From positions 1 through 64,000 of the forward strand of contig CALSSE010000020.1 in the NCBI GenBank assembly GCA_943788935.1: a stretch of 64,000 bases of DNA, given 5' to 3'. Below are positions 17,213 to 25,246 of the stretch, piece after piece. Below the pieces are notes generated by a model that worked only from the letters and a program-made list of their open reading frames with translations, did no database searches and was not told the DNA's origin. The DNA is from an uncultured bacterium. Lineage in GTDB: Bacteria > Myxococcota_A > Bradymonadia > UBA7976 > VGTA01. The position numbers and the translations under genes were made by a program. Numbering within the stretch: position 1 is the first letter of the stretch; each line of letters begins with the position of its first letter.

Positions 17213-18358
17213 TTAAGTCTTTTGTACCTCCGAGCGATCTACCTCCGAGTGCTCTGAGCTATGGTTAGCCACTGTAGGTGGAAGAACATCTCCACGCGCT
17301 TGTAGCGCCAACGCCTCGGGGTGTCGTTGGTAGTGATCGCGAACGATCTTAGCGAGCTGACGTCTAGTGAACTGGTCGAGGGTACAGAGGTCACCCTGAG
17401 GCTCATCCGACCTCAACACACCGATCAATGAGCTCAGCAGTTGGTCTTGCGGGGAAGGGAGACGACCTATCCAAGATCTCAACGTCGATCGGCTCACTCG
17501 CTGAGGAAGGGAGCCGAGAATCCCCTCATCATTTTGCTGATGGACCAACAAGCCCGAGCTGGTCCCACGGTCAAGCGTGAGCACCTGAAGAAAATAGACG
17601 CTATGATAGTCTATTTGCCGCTTAACCGTCGCTTGGGGATGGCGGATTTGTCCACCACTGAGCGCGGCTTCTAGAAGGCTGAGGTAAGTCTCAACGACCC
17701 GCTCACCAAACCCCTGGGCGACCTTAAGGTCTTCGGCAAAGTCATCGGTCTTCCATTGCTCCAAATAGTAATGAGCGACCCCTCGATGACGATCTAAAGC
17801 GGGAATGTAAAAGTATCGATCTCCCTGCTCTTTAGCGTGTTGAATTTGATCCATAGAGAGTGGAGAAAGAGCGTCATCAATCGCTTTGATAAACACCTTA
17901 TGATCAGATTCATAAGGAGTCGAGGGGTTGAGGTCTGCCATCAGTCGCCATCCACCACCATCACCATGGCGTAGTTCTGTCCATGAGATGTGAGTATGCA
18001 AAGAGGGAGCATACGGTACCTGGGGATGAACGATACAAGAGAGTGCTGTGGCAGAAGAGAGTCTCTTGTCAGGGAGGTCATCATAATGAATCGCTGATAT
18101 ATTCAGAGAGCCGCGATTGAGAATACCGCTGTCCACTCCACCCCATCTCCATCCCCCACCATGAGTTCCTTGATCTCGTAGCCACTCTGATCGAGACAGA
18201 CTCTTTTGATCTCCGTAGCGCTGAGAGAGATGGTTGAGGCCCTCACGGAACAAGGCTTGCAGATGGATCAATACCCTCAACACTTTTCCCGCTTGCGTCG
18301 AGTGAGGTAAGCTCATATCCTGGGCCTCACTGGGCACCTCTTGCGTATCACTGAGCAT
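17213..18358 (-). CDS. hemF: Divergent oxygen-dependent coproporphyrinogen III oxidase (HemF)
   Basis: HemF converts coproporphyrinogen III to protoporphyrinogen IX using O2 in haem synthesis. Family blocks are visible but altered: GGGWRWGGVDSGILNRGSLN (N-terminal block), VHPQVPYAPSLHTHISW in place of VHPxNPYxPTxHxN, a GGGWRLMADLNPSTPY version of GGGxDLTPxY, YFYIPALDRHRGVAHYY, and the C-terminal LTLDRGTSSGLL...ILGSLPQ matching DRGTxFGLxxxxRxESILMSLP. The length (381 aa) exceeds the usual 300 or so through both ends. The start at 18358 is chosen because AGGAG lies 5 nt upstream; an earlier ATG at 18382 abuts the 17-bp repeat array. The changed catalytic blocks leave open a related but different tetrapyrrole activity. 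Confidence 0.72.
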   Translation of the reverse strand: MLSDTQEVPSEAQDMSLPHSTQAGKVLRVLIHLQALFREGLNHLSQRYGDQKSLSRSEWLRDQGTHGGGWRWGGVDSGILNRGSLNISAIHYDDLPDKRLSSATALSCIVHPQVPYAPSLHTHISWTELRHGDGGGWRLMADLNPSTPYESDHKVFIKAIDDALSPLSMDQIQHAKEQGDRYFYIPALDRHRGVAHYYLEQWKTDDFAEDLKVAQGFGERVVETYLSLLEAALSGGQIRHPQATVKRQIDYHSVYFLQVLTLDRGTSSGLLVHQQNDEGILGSLPQRVSRSTLRSWIGRLPSPQDQLLSSLIGVLRSDEPQGDLCTLDQFTRRQLAKIVRDHYQRHPEALALQARGDVLPPTVANHSSEHSEVDRSEVQKT

Positions 18359-18386
18359 TTCTACTCCTCCCTCATTAGCCATTTGG

Positions 18387-18488
18387 TGGGCTGATTATGG
18401 TCGTGGGCTGATTATGGTCGTGGGCTGATTATGGTCGTGGGCTGATTGTGGTCGTGGGCTGATTGTGGTCGTGGGCTGATTATGGTCG
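18387..18488. repeat. 17-bp tandem repeat, six copies, between metH and hemF-like gene
   Basis: TGGGCTGATTATGGTCG is repeated six times (two copies have GTG for ATG), and a decayed seventh unit runs into the metH stop codon. It fills nearly the entire gap between metH and the next gene. The units are head-to-tail with no spacers, so this is not a CRISPR array. Confidence 0.95.
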
Positions 18489-18497
18489 TGAACTGAT

Positions 18498-21400
18498 TCA
18501 GCCTTCACTTGGCTCGTACCCCAAGTTTGGACCAAGCCATCGCTCAGCCTCAGCGAGCGACCAATCCTTAGACCGTGCATAGGCGCTCACTTGATCTTTA
18601 TCGATTCGCCCCATCCCAAAGTACCTCGCCTCAGGGTGAGAGAAGTAGAAGCCACATACTGCGCTCGGTGGGGTGATCGCATAATGTTCTGTCAGCTTCG
18701 CTCCGATTCTCTCTTCGGCACCCAAGAGGTCAAAGATCACTCTCTTCTCGCTATGTTCGGGACAAGCAGGATAGCCCGGTGCGGGGCGAATCCCTTGATA
18801 GGACTCAGTGATCAGCTCTGCGTTACTGAGGGCGGTCTCATCGCTATAACCCCAATAATCAACTCTAACCTGTTGGTGAATATATTCAGCGAGAGCCTCA
18901 GCGAGTCGATCAGCGACCGCCTTGAGCATAATTGCTCGATAGTCATCTCCTTCACGTTCAGCTGTCTCGATCACATCTTTGGCATGAATACAGACAGTAA
19001 ACATTCCCATATGACCCTCTGGTCCATCAGCGGGTGGGACATAATCGGCGAGAGATAAATTAGGTCTACCCGGTGGACGCTTCATCTGTTGGCGGAGGCA
19101 GCGGAGGAGTGTTGAGGAGGCTGAGTCGTCACTGTAAACCTCTATGTGTTCACCCTCTTCTTCTCGGCTCTGATGAGCCTTAAAGAGTCCGAAAACTGCT
19201 TGAGCGACCATCGATTGATCAGCGACCACCTCATCGAGGGTCGCTTGAGCATCCTCAAAGAGTTGAACCGCCTGCTCACCCACAACCTGATCTTTGAGTA
19301 TAGCGGGATATCTCCCGGCCAAGCCCCAGGTCTGAAAAAAGGGAGTCCAGTCGATGTAATCTTTTAGTATCTCTATCGACACATCAAGCAAGGTCGATAC
19401 ACCTATTTTATTGGGAGTATAGAGATGATCACTCCAATCGAGCCGAGCGCGATTTTGACGAGCCTTATGGAGAGGAGCCAGCGGCGCTCTACGTGACTTC
19501 TTAAATGACTCCCTTAGAGACTCGTATTCATTATTAACCTCACCCATAAAGGTCGCTCTATGAGTCTCGCTGAGTAGCTTTGAAGCGACCCCCACAGCTC
19601 GTGAAGCGTCATGTACTTGAACCACTGGCCCACTATACTTAGTAGCGATCTTAACCGCAGTATGACGCTTAGATGTCGTCGCACCACCAATCATGAGGGG
19701 GATATCAAACCCTTCGCGCTCCATCTCCTGAGCGACATAAATCATCTCATCAAGAGAGGGGGTAATTAATCCGCTCAGGCCGATAGCGTCCACTCCTTCC
19801 TCTCTAGCTTTGGTGAGGATCTCTTTGCAGGCGACCATCACTCCCATATCTATAATCTCATAGTGATTACATTGGAGGACAATCCCGACAATATTTTTAC
19901 CGATATCGTGGACATCCCCCTTCACTGTCGCCATGAGAATCTTACCCGAGCTCTTTAACGCCCCATCTTCACCACGCTTCATGTAGGGTTCAAGCCAAGC
20001 GACCGCTCTCTTCATCACTCGCGCACTTTTCACGACCTGGGGGAGGAACATCTTCCCTTCCCCAAATAGATCACCGACCGTAGACATGCCTGCCATAAGC
20101 GGTCCCTCAATCACCTCAAGAGGTCTACCAAGTAGCTCAAGAGCTTCTGCTGTATCCTCTTCAATGTATCGGGCATCGCCCTTAATGAGCGCTCGGGACA
20201 ACCTCGTCTCTACGGGCTCTTCTCGCCAACTTAGATCTTCGACAGCAGACTTGCCTTTGAGGCCCTTGAACTGCTCCGCGAGATCAAGGAGTCTCTCGGT
20301 CGCATCTTCTCTTTTATCGAAGATTAAGTCCTCTACTCGCTCCCGCAGCTCTGAATCAATAGACTCGTATACCTCCAGCTGACCAGCGTTCACAATCCCC
20401 ATATCGAGACCGGCTTGGATCGCATGATAAAGAAAGGATGAGTGCATCGCCTCACGAATCTTATCATTACCTCTAAAGGAGAAAGAGAGATTACTGATCC
20501 CCCCGCTAAAGTGTACATAAGGACAGCTCTTCTTAAGATGTTTAACCGCCTCTATAAAGTCGATCGCATAGCGACGGTGTTCATCGATCCCCGTACCGAT
20601 GGCGAAGACATTGACGTCGAAGATAATATCTTCGGGTGGAAAGTTTACCACTTCAGTGAGGAGCTGATAAGCCCTCTCACAGATCTCTATCTTGCGCTCT
20701 AAACTATCCGCTTGACCGCGCTCATCAAAGGCCATAACCACTGCTGCAGCACCATAACGACGGACCATTGTCGCCTGCTCAATAAAGACGGACTCTCCCT
20801 CTTTAAGAGAGATCGAATTCACAACGCCTTTTCCCTGAATCCGCTTTAAGCCCTCTTCGATGACTGACCACTTGGAAGAGTCGATCATGATCGGTACTCG
20901 TGAGATATCAGGCTCACTAGCGATCAGATTGAGAAACTGACCCATAACCTCTTGTGAGTCGAGCATCCCTTCATCCATATTGATGTCAATGATCTGAGCG
21001 CCTCCTTCGACCTGCTGTCGAGCCACTTCAAGCGCGGTCTCGTAGTCACCCGATTTGATTAACCGTCGAAAACGGGCTGACCCAGTCACATTAGTCCGCT
21101 CTCCAATATTCACAAAGAGCCGCTGAGCGTTTAAATATAGAGGTTCTAGACCACTAAGCTGTGTTAAATGTACGGGAGCAGGAGGAGTTCGAGGAGCAAG
21201 TTCTTTAACACGGTCAGAGATCGCCTTGATATGATCTGGCGTTGTTCCACAGCATCCCCCGATCAGATTCAAGAATCCTCGATCAGCGAATTCGCCGATA
21301 ACCTCAGCCATTTGTTCAGGGCTCTCATCATAACCACCAAAGGCATTGGGCAAACCCGCATTGGGGTGAGCGCTAACGTAACAAGAGGCCTGTTTAGAGA

Positions 21401-22247
21401 GTAGCTCTATGTAAGGTCTCATCTCCTCCGCCCCAAGAGCGCAGTTTAAACCAACACTCAGTGGGTTTGCATGACGAACAGAGGCCCAAAAGGCCTCAGT
21501 GGTCTGACCGGAGAGAGTACGTCCACTCGCGTCGGTGATCGTGGCAGAGATCAAGATCGGTAAGCGTTCGCCTCGCTCTTCCGCCTCTAGGTCTATCGCG
21601 AAGAGCGCCGCTTTGGCATTGAGGGTATCAAAAACCGTTTCCACCATCACCGCATCAACGCCACCGTCCCATAAACCCCTCAACGCTTCTCGATACGCAG
21701 ATGTCAGCTCTTCAAAGTCTATGTTTCGTACGCCGGGTTGATTAACATCAGGAGAGAGGCTCGCGGTACGGTTTGTGGGTCCAAGGATCCCTACTACAAA
21801 TCGCGCTTGTTCTAATGGGGTTGTTTCGTTCTCTTGTCTTCGAGCTAGATAAGCCCCGACGGCGGCCCGAGCGACCTTCGCTGCTTCAAGATTTAACTCA
21901 TACACCAAGGGCTCTAAACCATAATCAGCCATCGAGACTCGATTAGCGTTAAAGGTGTTCGTCTCGATCAAGTCTGCTCCAGCCTCTAAGTAGGCTTCAT
22001 GAATAGCTTGAATGATCTGAGGCTGAGTGATCGAGAGGAGGTCATTATTCCCTTTTTGGGAGAGTTTATGATCAGCGAATCGCTCTCCTCTGTAATCTGC
22101 CTCCTCTAGTTCGTAGGCTTGAATCATGGTACCCATTCCCCCATCTAAGATAAGGAGTCGCTCAGCGATTGCTTGAGCGAGAGGGGTAGATGTTGTCCTA
22201 TCGAGGTTAGAAAGCTCTTGTGATTTATCTGCTTGAAAATCAGCCAT
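18498..22247 (-). CDS. metH: Cobalamin-dependent methionine synthase
   Basis: Transfers the methyl group of 5-methyl-THF to homocysteine through methylcobalamin. At 1249 residues it has the full four-module order: homocysteine-binding barrel with the zinc cysteines (GLNCALG and IGGCCGT), pterin-binding barrel (NIGERTNVTGSARF), B12 cap and Rossmann domain with the cobalt-ligand motif DVHDIGKNIVG, and a C-terminal AdoMet reactivation domain (MRPAPGYPACPEHSEK-like segment, here IRPAPGYPACPEH). Everything needed for activity seems present. The 240-bp upstream region holds two T-rich runs and no B12 box (GCCACTG) or other riboswitch core that I can recognise. It is followed by a 17-bp repeat array and the hemF-like gene. 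Confidence 0.97.
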   Translation of the reverse strand: MADFQADKSQELSNLDRTTSTPLAQAIAERLLILDGGMGTMIQAYELEEADYRGERFADHKLSQKGNNDLLSITQPQIIQAIHEAYLEAGADLIETNTFNANRVSMADYGLEPLVYELNLEAAKVARAAVGAYLARRQENETTPLEQARFVVGILGPTNRTASLSPDVNQPGVRNIDFEELTSAYREALRGLWDGGVDAVMVETVFDTLNAKAALFAIDLEAEERGERLPILISATITDASGRTLSGQTTEAFWASVRHANPLSVGLNCALGAEEMRPYIELLSKQASCYVSAHPNAGLPNAFGGYDESPEQMAEVIGEFADRGFLNLIGGCCGTTPDHIKAISDRVKELAPRTPPAPVHLTQLSGLEPLYLNAQRLFVNIGERTNVTGSARFRRLIKSGDYETALEVARQQVEGGAQIIDINMDEGMLDSQEVMGQFLNLIASEPDISRVPIMIDSSKWSVIEEGLKRIQGKGVVNSISLKEGESVFIEQATMVRRYGAAAVVMAFDERGQADSLERKIEICERAYQLLTEVVNFPPEDIIFDVNVFAIGTGIDEHRRYAIDFIEAVKHLKKSCPYVHFSGGISNLSFSFRGNDKIREAMHSSFLYHAIQAGLDMGIVNAGQLEVYESIDSELRERVEDLIFDKREDATERLLDLAEQFKGLKGKSAVEDLSWREEPVETRLSRALIKGDARYIEEDTAEALELLGRPLEVIEGPLMAGMSTVGDLFGEGKMFLPQVVKSARVMKRAVAWLEPYMKRGEDGALKSSGKILMATVKGDVHDIGKNIVGIVLQCNHYEIIDMGVMVACKEILTKAREEGVDAIGLSGLITPSLDEMIYVAQEMEREGFDIPLMIGGATTSKRHTAVKIATKYSGPVVQVHDASRAVGVASKLLSETHRATFMGEVNNEYESLRESFKKSRRAPLAPLHKARQNRARLDWSDHLYTPNKIGVSTLLDVSIEILKDYIDWTPFFQTWGLAGRYPAILKDQVVGEQAVQLFEDAQATLDEVVADQSMVAQAVFGLFKAHQSREEEGEHIEVYSDDSASSTLLRCLRQQMKRPPGRPNLSLADYVPPADGPEGHMGMFTVCIHAKDVIETAEREGDDYRAIMLKAVADRLAEALAEYIHQQVRVDYWGYSDETALSNAELITESYQGIRPAPGYPACPEHSEKRVIFDLLGAEERIGAKLTEHYAITPPSAVCGFYFSHPEARYFGMGRIDKDQVSAYARSKDWSLAEAERWLGPNLGYEPSEG

Positions 22248-22487
22248 CTCAGTACTCCTGTTCGTCCCTCATCTGATCATTATTAGGAGCGGAGGGTTTC
22301 AGGGCTTAGGTCATGGTTTTTTTATTCGTTAAGGTCAACTTTTTTCTTAAGCGCAGGCAGCTGAGTCTTTGTAATGATTCCCAGGACCACACTTAAATGT
22401 CTTCCGGACAATATATATCATCGAGAGGTAAAGGCTATCGGTCATTGAGTGAGTCAAATTAATCTAATGGCACTCTTATCGGTGTCA

Positions 22488-23006
22488 TTATCGAGCTGAC
22501 TCTACAAGCTCTATAAGATGATTTACTAGACCTCGCTGTGAAAGGTTTGGCAGCCCTACCTGAACATGTTCTACCTCTCCCTTGGGGTTGATCACGATTA
22601 GAGTTGGAATGGATCTTACGTTATATTGTCTAGACACCTCTTCTTTTGAATCTCTTATGACCGGAATTGTGAGACGGGCCCTCTTCATCCAAGATGTAAG
22701 ACGCTGAGTTGAAATCGACTCTTTATTGACTGTCCCAATCCACACTTTAGGATCATCTTTATAGTGCTTATAGAGCTTATTGATAGCCGGTAATGAGCGT
22801 CGGCATGGAGGGCACCACGTCGCCCAAAAATCTAAGACCACAACCTCACCGCGATGATCTTTCAAGTCAAACACCATACCCTGCAGCAAGTCTGCTCTAA
22901 ATGGAGGTGCAACTTCGTTAAGTGTAGGTCCACCTCTGGGCCCGGTATTGATAGCTAAAATGAACAAAGCGACCATTATTCCCCAAGGGATCCATTTAGC
23001 GGACAT
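22488..23006 (-). CDS. TlpA/ResA-like membrane-anchored thioredoxin
   Basis: A periplasm-facing thiol-disulphide oxidoreductase. One N-terminal membrane anchor (about residues 5-21) precedes an AhpC/TSA-Redoxin fold with DFWATWCPPCRR (active Cys 65 and 68) and the cis-Pro segment VRSIPTLIVI. Members reduce apocytochrome c or other periplasmic disulphides, which fits the many c-type cytochromes of this organism, although no ccm/res gene is next to it. I prefer the ATG at 23006, which has AAGGAG 4 nt upstream; the ATG five codons earlier (23021) lacks a ribosome site and itself covers that sequence. It is divergent from the PBP4 gene. Confidence 0.88.
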   Translation of the reverse strand: MSAKWIPWGIMVALFILAINTGPRGGPTLNEVAPPFRADLLQGMVFDLKDHRGEVVVLDFWATWCPPCRRSLPAINKLYKHYKDDPKVWIGTVNKESISTQRLTSWMKRARLTIPVIRDSKEEVSRQYNVRSIPTLIVINPKGEVEHVQVGLPNLSQRGLVNHLIELVESAR

Positions 23007-23071
23007 GAAGCTCCTTTTCATCGTGTGAATAATCGTTAAAATATATCATAACAAGTGATGTACTAGTTTAG

Positions 23072-23077
23072 TATAAT
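23072..23077 (+). promoter_or_regulatory. Candidate -10 box for the PBP4 gene
   Basis: A perfect TATAAT about 90 bp before the dacB start, in the A/T-rich divergent gap with the TlpA-like gene. No good TTGACA-like -35 is found 16-18 bp upstream, so this is a weak promoter call. Confidence 0.3.
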
Positions 23078-23169
23078 AAGACAAGTTTATTCACCCCTAC
23101 CATCTTCTCGCCTTTAGGTATCTTTGACTCAAGATATGAGGAGAGTTGTTTTCACTAAGGTTTGTTACA

Positions 23170-25056
23170 ATGACTCCTTTTAGTCTATCTGATCAGAATC
23201 AGGATCAGGATATTCAAGAGCAAAATATCCAAGAGCAGGGGATCCAAGAACAAGGTCAGGAGACTCCTTACTTGAGTAATTCGTGGCAAAGACTTTGTAT
23301 TCTCCTGCATCGTTTGATGATTCTACTTATATTGAGTCTAAGCATTGGGTTCCTCACTGAAGAATTACTCTACACCAATAAGGCCATCGCAGAGCCCAAT
23401 CCATCGATGAAAGGCCATGAAGAGCAACGGTCAACCTCCAACCAGACTCAGAGTTTTTCAAAGAGAGAAAAGAAGAAAACACTCTCAAAGAGTAAGAGCA
23501 AGAGCAAGAGCAAGAGCAAGAGCAAGAGCAAGAGCAAGAGCAAGCGCAAGCGCAAGAGTAAGCGCAAGAGTAAGCGCAAGAGTAAGCGCAAGAGTAAGCG
23601 CAAGAGTAAGAGAAAGAAGAACCAGCTGACTACAGAGCCTCCACTCAGCCTAGCGCGCCTAGATAAGGCCTATCAACGAACACTCAAAAAACGTGCACTT
23701 AAGGGAGCAAGGGTCGGTTATATCATCAGAGATTTAATATCTAAGAAACCACTACTCTCCCATAATGCAGACTCTCTCTTCCATCCAGCCTCAAATACTA
23801 AGCTCGTTACCACTAGCGCAGCATATAAGGTATTGGGACCACAGCAACGACTCGTCACTCGCTGGTACCTGGGCGAGAGCGATCCTCAACGAGGCGCTGT
23901 ACTCTATTGGCGAGCTTCCGGAGATCCTAAACTTGTACCAGAGACCTTTGAGGAAATCGCTAAAAAGATCAAGCGAGCCCTCAAGCAAGGGAAGCAACCT
24001 CATAAGATTTATAAATTAGTGATCGATGACCAAGACTTCACCACTGAGTACCTAGCGCCCGGATTTAAGCAAAAACCTGATGATGATGCCGCTTATAGAG
24101 CTCCAAATGGTGGGATTGGTTTTCAGTTTAATCGATTCATGACCTCATTTTCGCCTGGTAAACGGGTCGGTGACCCACCAAAGGTAAGCGTCCACCCTCC
24201 ACTTGCTTATTTTGAGATAAAGAACAAGGGCAAGACGAGCCGCAAGGGTAAAGAAAGATTACAGCTATCAGCGAGAGAGAGCTCTGATAATCAACACATG
24301 ATTGTATCGATAGGAGGAACAATCCCCAAGCGGCATCGAAGCGTAAGCTCAAAGAGACGCGTTGGTAACCCCCTTCAATTTGCAGGTCAGTCTCTACTTT
24401 ACTATCTCTCTAAAATTGACGTTAAGGTTGGTGAAGAAAATGTGGAAAGAGGTCGTATTCCTGATGACCTGTCCCCGATTGTGACTCATAAATCACCAAA
24501 ACTAAGCTCATTGATCAAAGATATAAACGTCTACTCAAATAACTTTATGGCCGAACAGCTCTTATTAGTGATGGGGCTTGGTGTACGGGGATATGGGGGA
24601 TGGAGAGAGGGCAGACTTGTCGTTAAATCCTATCTTGACGCCGTCGTTGGTATTAGGGGCTATGAGTATGTGAATGGGTCAGGTCTATTTGGAGACACTA
24701 GATTCAGCCCACGAATGCTCACTGATGTTTTAATTACTGCCCATGATGAATCACAGGGTAACTTCAGGTCACTCCTGCCCAGAGCAGGAAGAGAAGGAAC
24801 ATTACGAAAGAGGCTCAGAGGTCTCCCAAAAGGAGCTTTTCATGGTAAAACGGGAACCTTAGATCAAGTGAGCACTCTCTGTGGGTATCTCACAACTCGC
24901 GAAAAACGTGAGCTCGTACTCTGTCTCTTCATGAATGATTACCAAGTAAAAACCTGGTCAATTCGTTCACTCCAAGATGAGATGGTCTCCTTCGCTTGGC
25001 TGTTAAAAGACCCCACTCTGCCCTCTGTACGCTCGTCTCCTATCAAGGCACATTAA
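23170..25056 (+). CDS. dacB: PBP4-type D-alanyl-D-alanine carboxypeptidase/endopeptidase
   Basis: A periplasmic peptidoglycan DD-peptidase of family S13. The three active-site motifs are intact: SNTK (Ser 208), SNN (456-458) and KTG (560-562, in GKTGTLDQVS). Unusual N-terminal half: about 45 residues with IQEQ repeats, a transmembrane segment (about 45-65) that makes it a membrane-anchored rather than freely secreted enzyme, then a roughly 45-residue tract of almost pure Ser/Lys/Arg before the catalytic domain. That polycationic linker could bind anionic wall or outer-membrane polymers. I prefer ATG 23170 (AAGG 9 nt upstream); a TTG at 23146 would add eight residues. Confidence 0.9.
   Translation: MTPFSLSDQNQDQDIQEQNIQEQGIQEQGQETPYLSNSWQRLCILLHRLMILLILSLSIGFLTEELLYTNKAIAEPNPSMKGHEEQRSTSNQTQSFSKREKKKTLSKSKSKSKSKSKSKSKSKSKRKRKSKRKSKRKSKRKSKRKSKRKKNQLTTEPPLSLARLDKAYQRTLKKRALKGARVGYIIRDLISKKPLLSHNADSLFHPASNTKLVTTSAAYKVLGPQQRLVTRWYLGESDPQRGAVLYWRASGDPKLVPETFEEIAKKIKRALKQGKQPHKIYKLVIDDQDFTTEYLAPGFKQKPDDDAAYRAPNGGIGFQFNRFMTSFSPGKRVGDPPKVSVHPPLAYFEIKNKGKTSRKGKERLQLSARESSDNQHMIVSIGGTIPKRHRSVSSKRRVGNPLQFAGQSLLYYLSKIDVKVGEENVERGRIPDDLSPIVTHKSPKLSSLIKDINVYSNNFMAEQLLLVMGLGVRGYGGWREGRLVVKSYLDAVVGIRGYEYVNGSGLFGDTRFSPRMLTDVLITAHDESQGNFRSLLPRAGREGTLRKRLRGLPKGAFHGKTGTLDQVSTLCGYLTTREKRELVLCLFMNDYQVKTWSIRSLQDEMVSFAWLLKDPTLPSVRSSPIKAH
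23491..23615 (+). repeat. Ser-Lys/Arg-Lys coding microsatellite in dacB
   Basis: Hexamers AGCAAG (about eight copies) are followed by 12-mers CGCAAGAGTAAG (about five copies), encoding (SK)n then (RKSK)n. In-frame changes would only alter linker length. Confidence 0.95.
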
Positions 25057-25246
25057 GCAGTGAAACGGATCTATAAAGCGTCTCATTACTAAATGAGATG
25101 AAGAGAGTCATAAGTAACAGTTCACATCAGCTTGAATGGCGTTTATATTCTAAAGAGTACGTTAATCTTAAAACACGTCATCTACTGTTTCTTGTATCAA
25201 ACGACCACTTTGATAATCCTCCCTTCATCTATGCATTTGAGCAGAT

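Noticed and set aside
18387..18488. CRISPR array
   Set aside because: Units are head-to-tail with no spacers and no cas genes are near.
22248..22487. Cobalamin, SAM or SAH riboswitch before metH
   Set aside because: No B12 box or other recognisable core on the sense strand; only two T-rich runs and a hydrophobic ORF-free stretch. A covariance-model search of this segment would settle it.
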